Positions 1 to 11,900 of a DNA stretch of 64,000 nt are shown here, in pieces. The DNA comes from Protonemura montana. Its lineage: Eukaryota; Arthropoda; Insecta; Plecoptera; Nemouridae. The translations under genes and the position numbers were made by a program. Every line of letters begins with the position of its first letter. Position 1 is the stretch's first letter. The notes below the pieces were generated by a model. It was given only the letters and a program-made list of their open reading frames with translations. It did no database searches and was not told where the DNA came from. The DNA lies in NCBI GenBank assembly GCA_947568835.1, contig OX387612.1:439001-503000 (forward strand). Reading direction: 5' to 3'.

Positions 1-3000
1 GCGAGGCAGAGTGTCTGGAGTGCCCGGCTTGCGAGGCAGATTGTCTGGAGCGTCTGGGTAGCAAGGCAAAGTGTCTGGGGCGTCTGGCTGCTAATGCAGA
101 GAGTCTGAAGCGTCTGGCTTGCGAGGCAGAGTGTCTGGAGTATCTGGGAAGCAAGGCAGAGTGTCCGGAGCGACTAGGTAGCAAGGCAGAGTGTCTGAGG
201 AGTCTGGCTAGCGAGGCAGAGTGTCAGGAGCGCCCGGCTTGCGAGGCAGATTGTCAGGAGCGACTGGGTAGCAAGGCAGAGTGTCTGAGGCGTCTGGCTA
301 GCGAGGCAAAGTTTCTCGAGCGTCTGGCTAGCGAAGCAGAGTGTCTGGAACGTCTGGCTAGCGAGGCAGAGTGTCTGGAGCGCCCGGCTTGCGAGGCAGA
401 GTGTCTGGAGCGTCTGGGTAGCGGGGCAGAGTGTCTGGAGCGTCTGGCTAGGCCCGGCTTGCGAAGCAGAGTGTCTGGAGCGTCTGGGTAGCGGGACAGA
501 GTGTCTGGAGCGTCTGGCTAGCAAGGCAGAGTGTCTGGAGCACCCGGCTTGCGAGGCAGAGTGTTTGGAGCGTCTGGGTAGCGGGTCAGAGTGTCTAGGG
601 CGTCTGGCTAGCGAGGCAGAGTGTCTGGAGCGACTGGCCAGCATGGCAGAGTGCCTGGAGCGCCTTGGTAGCTAGGCAGAGTGTCTGAAGCGCCTGGCCT
701 GCGAGGCAGAGTGTCTGGAGTGCCCGTCTTGCGAGCCAGAGTGTCTGGAGCGCCCGGGAAGCAAGGCAGAGTGTCTGGAGCGTCTTGATAGCTAGGCAGA
801 GTGTCTGGAGCGACTGGCTAGCGTGGCAGAGTGTCTGGAGTTTCTGGCTAGTGAGGCAGTGTCTGGAGCGTCTGGCTAGCGAGGCAGAGTGTCTGGAACG
901 CCCGGCTTGCGAGCCAGAGTGTCTGGAGCGTCTGGGTAGCGGGGCAGAGTGTCTGGAGCGTCTGGCTAGGCCCGGCTTGCGAAGCAGAGTGTCTGGAGCG
1001 TCTGGGAAGCAAGGCAGAGTGTCTGGGGCGTCTGGCTAGCGAGGCAGAGAGTCTGGAGTGCCCGGCTTGCGAAGCAGGGTGTCTGGAGCGTCTGGGTAGC
1101 GGGTCAGAGTGTCTAGGGCGTCTGGCTAGCGAGGCAGAGTGTCTGGAGCATCTGGCTACTAAGGCAGAGTGTCTGGAGCGTCTGGCTAGCGAGGCAGAGT
1201 GTCAGGAGCGCCCGGCTTGCGAGGCAGATTGTCAGGAGCGACTGGGTAGCAAGGCAGAGTGTCTGAGGCGTCTGGCTAGCGAGGCAAAGTTTCTCGAGCG
1301 TCTGGCTAGCGAAGCAGAGTGTCTGGAACGTCTGGCTAGCGAGGCAGAGTGTCTGGAGCGCCCGGCTTGCAAGGCAGAGTGTCTGGAGCGTCTGGGTAGC
1401 GGGGCAGAGTGTCTGGAGCGTCTGGCTAGGCCCGGCTTGCGAAGCAGAGTGTCTGGAGCGTCTGGGTAGCGGGACAGAGTGTCTGGAGCGTCTGGCTAGC
1501 AAGGCAGAGTGCCTGGAGCACCCGGCTTGCGAGGCAGAGTGTTTGGAGCGTCTGGCTAGCGAAGCAGAGTGTCTGGAGCGTCTGGCTACTAAGGCAGAGT
1601 GTCTGGAGCGTCTGGCCTGCGAGGCAGAGTGTCTGGAGAATCTGGGTAGCAAGGCAGAGTGTCTGGGGCGTCTGGCTAGCGAGGCAGAGAGTCTGGAGTG
1701 TCTGGCTACTAAGGCAGAATGTCTGGAGCGTCTGGCTTGCGAGGCAGAGTGTCTGGAGCATCTGGAAAGCAAGGCAGAGTGTCTGGGGCGTCTCGCTAGC
1801 GAGGCAGAGAGCCTGGAGTGCCTGGTTTAAGAGGCAGCGTGTCTGAAGCGTCTTGGTAGCTATGCAGAATGTCTGGAGCGTCTGGCTAGCGAGGCAGAGT
1901 GTCTGGAGCGATTGGCCAGCATGGCAGAGTGACTGGAGCGTCTGGCTTGCGAGGCAGATTGTCTGGAGCGTCTGGGTAGCAAGGCAAAGTAACTGGGGCG
2001 TCTGGCTTGCTAAGCAGTGTGTCTGGAGCGCCCGGCGTGCGAGGCAGAGTGTCTGGAGTGCCCGGCTTGCGAGGCAGATTGTCTAGAGCGTCTGGGTAGC
2101 AAGGCAAAGTGTCTGGGGCGTCTGGCTGCTAATGCAGAGAGTCTGAAGCGTCTGGCTTGCGAGGCAGAGTGTCTGGAGTATCTGGGAAGCAAGGCAGAGT
2201 GTCCGGAGCGACTAGGTAGCAAGGCAGAGTGTCTGAGGAGTCTGGCTAGCGAGGCAAAATATCTGGAGTGTCTGGCTAGCGAAGCAGAGTGTCTGGAGCG
2301 TCTGGCTAGCGAGAAAGTGTGTCTGGAGCATCTGGCTACTAAGGCAGAGTGTCTGGAGCGTCTGGCTAGCGAGGCAGAGTGTCAGGAGCGCCCGGCTTGC
2401 GAGGCAGATTGTCAGGAGCGACTGGGTAGCAAGGCAGAGTGTCTGAGGCGTCTGGCTAGCGAGGCAAAGTTTCTCGAGCGTCTGGCTAGCGAAGCAGAGT
2501 GTCTGGAACGTCTGGCTAGCGAGGCAGAGTGTCTGGAGCGCCCGGCTTGCGTGGCAGAGTGTCTGGAGCGTCTGGGTAGCGGGGCAGAGTGTCTGGAGCG
2601 TCTGGCTAGGCCCGGCTTGCGAAGCAGAGTGTCTGGAGCGTCTGGGTAGCGGGACAGAGTGTCTGGAGCGTCTGGCTAGCAAGGCAGAGTGTCTGGAGCA
2701 CCCGGCTTGCGAGGCAGAGTGTTTGGAGCGTCTGGGTAGCGGGTCAGAGTGTCTAGGGCGTCTGGCTAGCGAGGCAGAGTGTCTGGAGCGACTGGCCAGC
2801 ATGGCAGAGTGCCTGGAGCGCCTTGGTAGCTAGGCAGAGTGTCTGAAGCGCCTGGCCTGCGAGGCAGAGTGTCTGGAGTGCCCGTCTTGCGAGCCAGAGT
2901 GTCTGGAGCGCCCGGGAAGCAAGGCAGAGTGTCTGGAGCGTCTTGCTAGCTAGGCAGAGTGTCTGGAGCGACTGGCTAGCGTGGCAGAGTGTCTGGAGTT

Positions 3001-6000
3001 TCTGGCTAGTGAGGCAGTGTCTGGAGCGTCTGGCTAGCGAGGCAGAGTGTCTGGAACGCCCGGCTTGCGAGGCAGAGTGTCTGGAGCGTCTGGGTAGCGG
3101 GGCAGAGTGTCTGGAGCGTCTGGCTAGGCCCGGCTTGCGAAGCAGAGTGTCTGGAGCGTCTGGGAAGCAAGGCAGAGTGTCTGGGGCGTCTGGCTAGCGA
3201 GGCAGAGAGTCTGGAGTGCCCGGCTTGCGAAGCAGAGTGTCTGGTGCGTCTGGGTAGCGGGTCAGAGTGTCTAGGGCGTCTGGCTAGCGAGGCAGAGTGT
3301 CTGGAGCATCTGGCTACTAAGGCAGAGTGTCTGGAGCGTCTGGCTAGCGAGGCAGAGTGTCAGGAGCGCCCGGCTTGCGAGGCAGATTGTCAGGAGCGAC
3401 TGGGTAGCAAGGCAGAGTGTCTGAGGCGTCTGGCTAGCGAGGCAAAGTTTCTCGAGCGTCTGGCTAGCGAAGCAGAGTGTCTGGAACGTCTGGCTAGCGA
3501 GGCAGAGTGTCTGGAGCGCCCGGCTTGCAAGGCAGAGTGTCTGGAGCGTCTGGGTAGCGGGGCAGAGTGTCTGGAGCGTCTGGCTAGGCCCGGCTTGCGA
3601 AGCAGAGTGTCTGGAGCGTCTGGGTAGCGGGACAGAGTGTCTGGAGCGTCTGGCTAGCAAGGCAGAGTGCCTGGAGCACCCGGCTTGCGAGGCAGAGTGT
3701 TTGGAGCGTCTGGCTAGCGAAGCAGAGTGTCTGGAGCGTCTGGCTACTAAGGCAGAGTGTCTGGAGCGTCTGGCCTGCGAGGCAGAGTGTCTGGAGAATC
3801 TGGGAAGCAAGGCAGAGTGTCTGGGGCGTCTGGCTAGCGAGGCAGAGAGTCTGGAGTGCCCGGCTTGCGAATGCGAAGCAGAGTGTCTGGAGCGTCTGGG
3901 TAGCGGGTCAGAGTGTCTAGGGCGTCTGGCTAGCGAGGCAGAGTGTCTGGAGCATCTGGCTACTAAGGCAGAGTGTCTGGAGCGTCTGGCTAGCGAGGCA
4001 GAGTGTCAGGAGCGCCCGGCTTGCGAGGCAGATTGTCAGGAGCGACTGGGTAGCAAGGCAGAGTGTCTGAGGCGTCTGGCTAGCGAGGCAAAGTTTCTCG
4101 AACGTCTGGCTAGCGAAGCAGAATGTCTGGAACGTCTGGCTAGCGAGGCAGAGTGTCTGGAGCGCCTTGCTTGCGAGGCAGAGTGTCTGGAGCGTCTGGG
4201 TAGCGGGGCAGAGTGTCTGGAGCGTCTGGCTAGGCCCGGCTTGCGAGGCAGAGTGTCTGGAGCGTCTGGGTAGCGGGACAGTGTGTCTGGAGCGTCTGGC
4301 TAGCAAGGCAGAGTGTCTGGAGCACCCGGCTTGCGAGGCAGAGTGTTTGGAGCGTCTGGCTAGCGAAGCAGAGTGTCTGGAGCGTCTGGCTACTAAGGCA
4401 GAGTGTCTGGAGCGTCTGGCCTGCGAGGCAGAGTGTCTGGAGAATCTGGGAAGCAAGGCAGAGTGCCTGGAGCGCCTTGGTAGCTAGGCAGAGTGTCTGA
4501 AGCGCCCGGCCTGCGAGGCAGAGTGTCTGGAGTGCCCGTCTTGCGAGCCAGAGTGTCTGGAGCGTCCGGGAAGCAAGGCAGAGTGTCTGGAGCGTCTTGA
4601 TAGCAAGGCAGAGTGTCTGGAGCGACTGGCTAGCGTGGCAGAGTGTCTGGAGTTTCTGGCTAGTGAGGCAGTGTCTGGAGCGTCTGGCTAGCGAGGCAGA
4701 GTGTTTGCGGCGTCCTGCTAGCGAGGCAAAGTTTCTGGAGCGTCCGTCTAGCGAAGCAGAGTGTCTGGAGCGTCTGGCTAGCGAGGAAGAGTGTGTGGAG
4801 CGTCTGGCTACTAAGGCAGAGTGTCTGGAGCGTCTGGGTAGCGGAACAGATTGTCTAGGGCGTCTGGCTAGCGAGGCAGATTGTCTGGAGCGACTGGCCA
4901 GCATGGCAGAGTGCCTGGAGCGTCTTGATAGCTATGTAGAGTGTCTGGAGCGTCTGGCTTGCGAGGCAGATTGTCTGGAGCGTCTGGGTAGCAAGGCAAA
5001 GTGTCTGGGGCTTCTAGCTAGCGAGGCAGAGTGTTTGGAGAGCCCGGCTTGCCAGGCAGCGTGTCTGGAGCGTCTTGGTTCCGAGGGAGAGTGTCTGAAG
5101 CGTCTTGCTATTAAAGGAGAGTGTATGGAGCGTCTGGCCAGCAAGGAAGAGTGACTGGAACGCCTGACTAGCGTGGCAAAGTGTCTGGAGCGCCCGGCTT
5201 GAGGGGCAGAGTGTCTGTAGCGTGCTGGTAGCGAGGCAAAGTTTCTGGAGCGTCTGGCTAGCGAAGCAGAGTGTCTGGAGCGCCTGGCCAGCGAGGTAGA
5301 GTGTCTGGAGCGCCCGGCTTGCGAGGCAGAGTGTCTGTAGCGTCTGGGTAGCGGGTCAGAGTGTCTAGGGCTTCTGGCTAGCGAGGCAGAGTGTCTGGAG
5401 CGACTGGCTAGCATGGCAGAGTGCCTGGAGCGTCTTGCTTGCTAAGCAGAGTGTCTGGAGCGCCCGGCCTGAGAGGCAGAGTGTCTGGAGTGCCCGGCTT
5501 GCGAGGCAGAGTGTCTGGAGCATCTGGCTACTAAGGCAGAGTGTCTGGAGCGTCTGGCTAGCGAGGCAGAGTGTCAGGAGCGCCCGGCTTGCGAGGCAGA
5601 TTGTCAGGAGCGACTGGGTAGCAAGGCAGAGTGTCTGAGGCGTCTGGCTAGCGAGGCAAAGTTTCTCGAGCGTCTGGCTAGCGAAGCAGAGTGTCTGGAA
5701 CGTCTGGCTAGCGAGGCAGAGTGTCTGGAGCGCCCGGCTTGCAAGGCAGAGTGTCTGGAGCGTCTGGGTAGCGGGGCAGAGTGTCTGAAGCGTCTGGCTA
5801 GGCCCGGCTTGCGAAGCAGAGTGTCTGGAGCGTCTGGGTAGCGGGACAGAGTGTCTGGAGCGTCTGGCTAGCAAGGCAGAGTGTCTGGAGCGACTGACCA
5901 GCATGGCAGAGTGCCTGGAGCGTCTTGCTTGCTAATCAGAGTGTCTGGAGCGCCCGGCTTGCGAGGCAGAGTGTCTGAAGCGCCCGGTTGCGAGGCAGAG

Positions 6001-9000
6001 TTTCTGGAGCGTCTGGCTAGCGAAGCAGAGTGTCTGGAGCGTCTGGCTACTAAGGCAGAATGTCTGGAGCGTCTGGCTTGCGAGGCAGAGTGTCTGGAGC
6101 ATCTGGAAAGCAAGGCAGAGTGTCTGGGGCGTCTCGCTAGCGAGGCAGAGAGCCTGGAGTGCCTGGTTTAAGAGGCAGCGTGTCTGAAGCGTCTTGGTAG
6201 CTATGCAGAATGTCTGGAGCGTCTGGCTAGCGAGGCAGAGTGTCTGGTGCAATTGGCCAGCATGGCAGAGTGACTGGAGCGTCTGGCTTGCGAGGCAGAT
6301 TGTCTGGAGCGTCTGGGTAGCAAGGCAAAGTAACTGGGGCGTCTGGCTTGCTAAGCAGTGTGTCTGGAGCGCCCGGCGTGCGAGGCAGAGTGTCTGGAGT
6401 GCCCGGCTTGCGAGGCAGATTGTCTGGAGCGTCTGGGTAGCAAGGCAAAGTGTCTGGGGCGTCTGGCTGCTAATGCAGAGAGTCTGAAGCGTCTGGCTTG
6501 CGAGGCAGAGTGTCTGGAGTATCTGGGAAGCAAGGCAGAGTGTCCGGAGCGACTAGGTAGCAAGGCAGAGTGTCTGAGGAGTCTGGCTAGCGAGGCAGAG
6601 TGTCAGGAGCGCCCGGCTTGCGAGGCAGATTGTCAGGAGCGACTGGGTAGCAAGGCAGAGTGTCTGAGGCGTCTGGCTAGCGAGGCAAAGTTTCTCGAGC
6701 GTCTGGCTAGCGAAGCAGAGTGTCTGGAACGTCTGGCTAGCGAGGCAGAGTGTCTGGAGCGCCCGGCTTGCGAGGCAGAGTGTCTGGAGCGTCTGGGTAG
6801 CGGGGCAGAGTGTCTGGAGCGTCTGGCTAGGCCCGGCTTGCGAAGCAGAGTGTCTGGAGCGTCTGGGTAGCGGGACAGAGTGTCTGGAGCGTCTGGCTAG
6901 CAAGGCAGAGTGTCTGGAGCACCCGGCTTGCGAGGCAGAGTGTTTGGAGCGTCTGGGTAGCGGGTCAGAGTGTCTAGGGCGTCTGGCTAGCGAGGCAGAG
7001 TGTCTGGAGCGACTGGCCAGCATGGCAGAGTGCCTGGAGCGCCTTGGTAGCTAGGCAGAGTGTCTGAAGCGCCTGGCCTGCGAGGCAGAGTGTCTGGAGT
7101 GCCCGTCTTGCGAGCCAGAGTGTCTGGAGCGCCCGGGAAGCAAGGCAGAGTGTCTGGAGCGTCTTGATAGCTAGGCAGAGTGTCTGGAGCGACTGGCTAG
7201 CGTGGCAGAGTGTCTGGAGTTTCTGGCTAGTGAGGCAGTGTCTGGAGCGTCTGGCTAGCGAGGCAGAGTGTCTGGAACGCCCGGCTTGCGAGCCAGAGTG
7301 TCTGGAGCGTCTGGGTAGCGGGGCAGAGTGTCTGGAGCGTCTGGCTAGGCCCGGCTTGCGAAGCAGAGTGTCTGGAGCGTCTGGGAAGCAAGGCAGAGTG
7401 TCTGGGGCGTCTGGCTAGCGAGGCAGAGAGTCTGGAGTGCCCGGCTTGCGAAGCAGAGTGTCTGGAGCGTCTGGGTAGCGGGTCAGAGTGTCTAGGGCGT
7501 CTGGCTAGCGAGGCAGAGTGTCTGGAGCATCTGGCTACTAAGGCAGAGTGTCTGGAGCGTCTGGCTAGCGAGGCAGAGTGTCAGGAGCGCCCGGCTTGCG
7601 AGGCAGATTGTCAGGAGCGACTGGGTAGCAAGGCAGAGTGTCTGAGGCGTCTGGCTAGCGAGGCAAAGTTTCTCGAGCGTCTGGCTAGCGAAGCAGAGTG
7701 TCTGGAACGTCTGGCTAGCGAGGCAGAGTGTCTGGAGCGCCCGGCTTGCAAGGCAGAGTGTCTGGAGCGTCTGGGTAGCGGGGCAGAGTGTCTGGAGCGT
7801 CTGGCTAGGCCCGGCTTGCGAAGCAGAGTGTCTGGAGCGTCTGGGTAGCGGGACAGAGTGTCTGGAGCGTCTGGCTAGCAAGGCAGAGTGCCTGGAGCAC
7901 CCGGCTTGCGAGGCAGAGTGTTTGGAGCGTCTGGCTAGCGAAGCAGAGTGTCTGGAGCGTCTGGCTACTAAGGCAGAGTGTCTGGAGCGTCTGGCCTGCG
8001 AGGCAGAGTGTCTGGAGAATCTGGGTAGCAAGGCAGAGTGTCTGGGGCGTCTGGCTAGCGAGGCAGAGAGTCTGGAGTGTCTGGCTACTAAGGCAGAATG
8101 TCTGGAGCGTCTGGCTTGCGAGGCAGAGTGTCTGGAGCATCTGGAAAGCAAGGCAGAGTGTCTGGGGCGTCTCGCTAGCGAGGCAGAGAGCCTGGAGTGC
8201 CTGGTTTAAGAGGCAGCGTGTCTGAAGCGTCTTGGTAGCTATGCAGAATGTCTGGAGCGTCTGGCTAGCGAGGCAGAGTGTCTGGAGCGATTGGCCAGCA
8301 TGGCAGAGTGACTGGAGCGTCTGGCTTGCGAGGCAGATTGTCTGGAGCGTCTGGGTAGCAAGGCAAAGTAACTGGGGCGTCTGGCTTGCTAAGCAGTGTG
8401 TCTGGAGCGCCCGGCGTGCGAGGCAGAGTGTCTGGAGTGCCCGGCTTGCGAGGCAAATTGTCTAGAGCGTCTGGGTAGCAAGGCAAAGTGTCTGGGGCGT
8501 CTGGCTGCTAATGCAGAGAGTCTGAAGCGTCTGGCTTGCGAGGCAGAGTGTCTGGAGTATCTGGGAAGCAAGGCAGAGTGTCCGGAGCGACTAGGTAGCA
8601 AGGCAGAGTGTCTGAGGAGTCTGGCTAGCGAGGCAAAATATCTGGAGTGTCTGGCTAGCGAAGCAGAGTGTCTGGAGCGTCTGGCTAGCGAGAAAGTGTG
8701 TCTGGAGCATCTGGCTACTAAGGCAGAGTGTCTGGAGCGTCTGGCTAGCGAGGCAGAGTGTCAGGAGCGCCCGGCTTGCGAGGCAGATTGTCAGGAGCGA
8801 CTGGGTAGCAAGGCAGAGTGTCTGAGGCGTCTGGCTAGCGAGGCAAAGTTTCTCGAGCGTCTGGCTAGCGAAGCAGAGTGTCTGGAACGTCTGGCTAGCG
8901 AGGCAGAGTGTCTGGAGCGCCCGGCTTGCGTGGCAGAGTGTCTGGAGCGTCTGGGTAGCGGGGCAGAGTGTCTGGAGCGTCTGGCTAGGCCCGGCTTGCG

Positions 9001-11900
9001 AAGCAGAGTGTCTGGAGCGTCTGGGTAGCGGGACAGAGTGTCTGGAGCGTCTGGCTAGCAAGGCAGAGTGTCTGGAGCACCCGGCTTGCGAGGCAGAGTG
9101 TTTGGAGCGTCTGGGTAGCGGGTCAGAGTGTCTAGGGCGTCTGGCTAGCGAGGCAGAGTGTCTGGAGCGACTGGCCAGCATGGCAGAGTGCCTGGAGCGC
9201 CTTGGTAGCTAGGCAGAGTGTCTGAAGCGCCTGGCCTGCGAGGCAGAGTGTCTGGAGTGCCCGTCTTGCGAGCCAGAGTGTCTGGAGCGCCCGGGAAGCA
9301 AGGCAGAGTGTCTGGAGCGTCTTGCTAGCTAGGCAGAGTGTCTGGAGCGACTGGCTAGCGTGGCAGAGTGTCTGGAGTTTCTGGCTAGTGAGGCAGTGTC
9401 TGGAGCGTCTGGCTAGCGAGGCAGAGTGTCTGGAACGCCCGGCTTGCGAGGCAGAGTGTCTGGAGCGTCTGGGTAGCGGGGCAGAGTGTCTGGAGCGTCT
9501 GGCTAGGCCCGGCTTGCGAAGCAGAGTGTCTGGAGCGTCTGGGAAGCAAGGCAGAGTGTCTGGGGCGTCTGGCTAGCGAGGCAGAGAGTCTGGAGTGCCC
9601 GGCTTGCGAAGCAGAGTGTCTGGTGCGTCTGGGTAGCGGGTCAGAGTGTCTAGGGCGTCTGGCTAGCGAGGCAGAGTGTCTGGAGCATCTGGCTACTAAG
9701 GCAGAGTGTCTGGAGCGTCTGGCTAGCGAGGCAGAGTGTCAGGAGCGCCCGGCTTGCGAGGCAGATTGTCAGGAGCGACTGGGTAGCAAGGCAGAGTGTC
9801 TGAGGCGTCTGGCTAGCGAGGCAAAGTTTCTCGAGCGTCTGGCTAGCGAAGCAGAGTGTCTGGAACGTCTGGCTAGCGAGGCAGAGTGTCTGGAGCGCCC
9901 GGCTTGCAAGGCAGAGTGTCTGGAGCGTCTGGGTAGCGGGGCAGAGTGTCTGGAGCGTCTGGCTAGGCCCGGCTTGCGAAGCAGAGTGTCTGGAGCGTCT
10001 GGGTAGCGGGACAGAGTGTCTGGAGCGTCTGGCTAGCAAGGCAGAGTGCCTGGAGCACCCGGCTTGCGAGGCAGAGTGTTTGGAGCGTCTGGCTAGCGAA
10101 GCAGAGTGTCTGGAGCGTCTGGCTACTAAGGCAGAGTGTCTGGAGCGTCTGGCCTGCGAGGCAGAGTGTCTGGAGAATCTGGGAAGCAAGGCAGAGTGTC
10201 TGGGGCGTCTGGCTAGCGAGGCAGAGAGTCTGGAGTGCCCGGCTTGCGAATGCGAAGCAGAGTGTCTGGAGCGTCTGGGTAGCGGGTCAGAGTGTCTAGG
10301 GCGTCTGGCTAGCGAGGCAGAGTGTCTGGAGCATCTGGCTACTAAGGCAGAGTGTCTGGAGCGTCTGGCTAGCGAGGCAGAGTGTCAGGAGCGCCCGGCT
10401 TGCGAGGCAGATTGTCAGGAGCGACTGGGTAGCAAGGCAGAGTGTCTGAGGCGTCTGGCTAGCGAGGCAAAGTTTCTCGAACGTCTGGCTAGCGAAGCAG
10501 AATGTCTGGAACGTCTGGCTAGCGAGGCAGAGTGTCTGGAGCGCCTTGCTTGCGAGGCAGAGTGTCTGGAGCGTCTGGGTAGCGGGGCAGAGTGTCTGGA
10601 GCGTCTGGCTAGGCCCGGCTTGCGAGGCAGAGTGTCTGGAGCGTCTGGGTAGCGGGACAGTGTGTCTGGAGCGTCTGGCTAGCAAGGCAGAGTGTCTGGA
10701 GCACCCGGCTTGCGAGGCAGAGTGTTTGGAGCGTCTGGCTAGCGAAGCAGAGTGTCTGGAGCGTCTGGCTACTAAGGCAGAGTGTCTGGAGCGTCTGGCC
10801 TGCGAGGCAGAGTGTCTGGAGAATCTGGGAAGCAAGGCAGAGTGCCTGGAGCGCCTTGGTAGCTAGGCAGAGTGTCTGAAGCGCCCGGCCTGCGAGGCAG
10901 AGTGTCTGGAGTGCCCGTCTTGCGAGCCAGAGTGTCTGGAGCGTCCGGGAAGCAAGGCAGAGTGTCTGGAGCGTCTTGATAGCAAGGCAGAGTGTCTGGA
11001 GCGACTGGCTAGCGTGGCAGAGTGTCTGGAGTTTCTGGCTAGTGAGGCAGTGTCTGGAGCGTCTGGCTAGCGAGGCAGAGTGTTTGCGGCGTCCTGCTAG
11101 CGAGGCAAAGTTTCTGGAGCGTCCGTCTAGCGAAGCAGAGTGTCTGGAGCGTCTGGCTAGCGAGGAAGAGTGTGTGGAGCGTCTGGCTACTAAGGCAGAG
11201 TGTCTGGAGCGTCTGGGTAGCGGAACAGATTGTCTAGGGCGTCTGGCTAGCGAGGCAGAGTGTCTGGAGCGACTGGCCAGCATGGCAGAGTGCCTGGAGC
11301 GTCTTGATAGCTATGCAGAGTGTCTGGAGCGTCTGGCTTGCGAGGCAGATTGTCTGGAGCGTCTGGGTAGCAAGGCAAAGTGTCTGGGGCTTCTAGCTAG
11401 CGAGGCAGAGTGTTTGGAGAGCCCGGCTTGCCAGGCAGCGTGTCTGGAGCGTCTTGGTTCCGAGGGAGAGTGTCTGAAGCGTCTTGCTATTAAAGGAGAG
11501 TGTATGGAGCGTCTGGCCAGCAAGGAAGAGTGACTGGAACGCCTGACTAGCGTGGCAAAGTGTCTGGAGCGCCCGGCTTGAGGGGCAGAGTGTCTGTAGC
11601 GTGCTGGTAGCGAGGCAAAGTTTCTGGAGCGTCTGGCTAGCGAAGCAGAGTGTCTGGAGCGCCTGGCCAGCGAGGTAGAGTGTCTGGAGCGCCCGGCTTG
11701 CGAGGCAGAGTGTCTGTAGCGTCTGGGTAGCGGGTCAGAGTGTCTAGGGCTTCTGGCTAGCGAGGCAGAGTGTCTGGAGCGACTGGCTAGCATGGCAGAG
11801 TGCCTGGAGCGTCTTGCTTGCTAAGCAGAGTGTCTGGAGCGCCCGGCCTGAGAGGCAGAGTGTCTGGAGTGCCCGGCTTGCGAGGCAGAGTGTCTGGAGC
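1..11900. repeat. Higher-order tandem duplication, 6379-bp period
   Basis: Positions 1-5521 recur at 6380-11900 with only scattered single-base differences, for example around 1078 versus 7457 and 2076 versus 8455. Marker units recur at exactly 6379-bp spacing, including the 28-bp unit and the 6-bp insertion (near 3869 and 10248). Positions 5522-6379 of the first copy have no counterpart in the second. The near identity implies a recent segmental tandem duplication inside the satellite, or an assembly duplication. The first copy may begin before the window. Confidence 0.9.
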
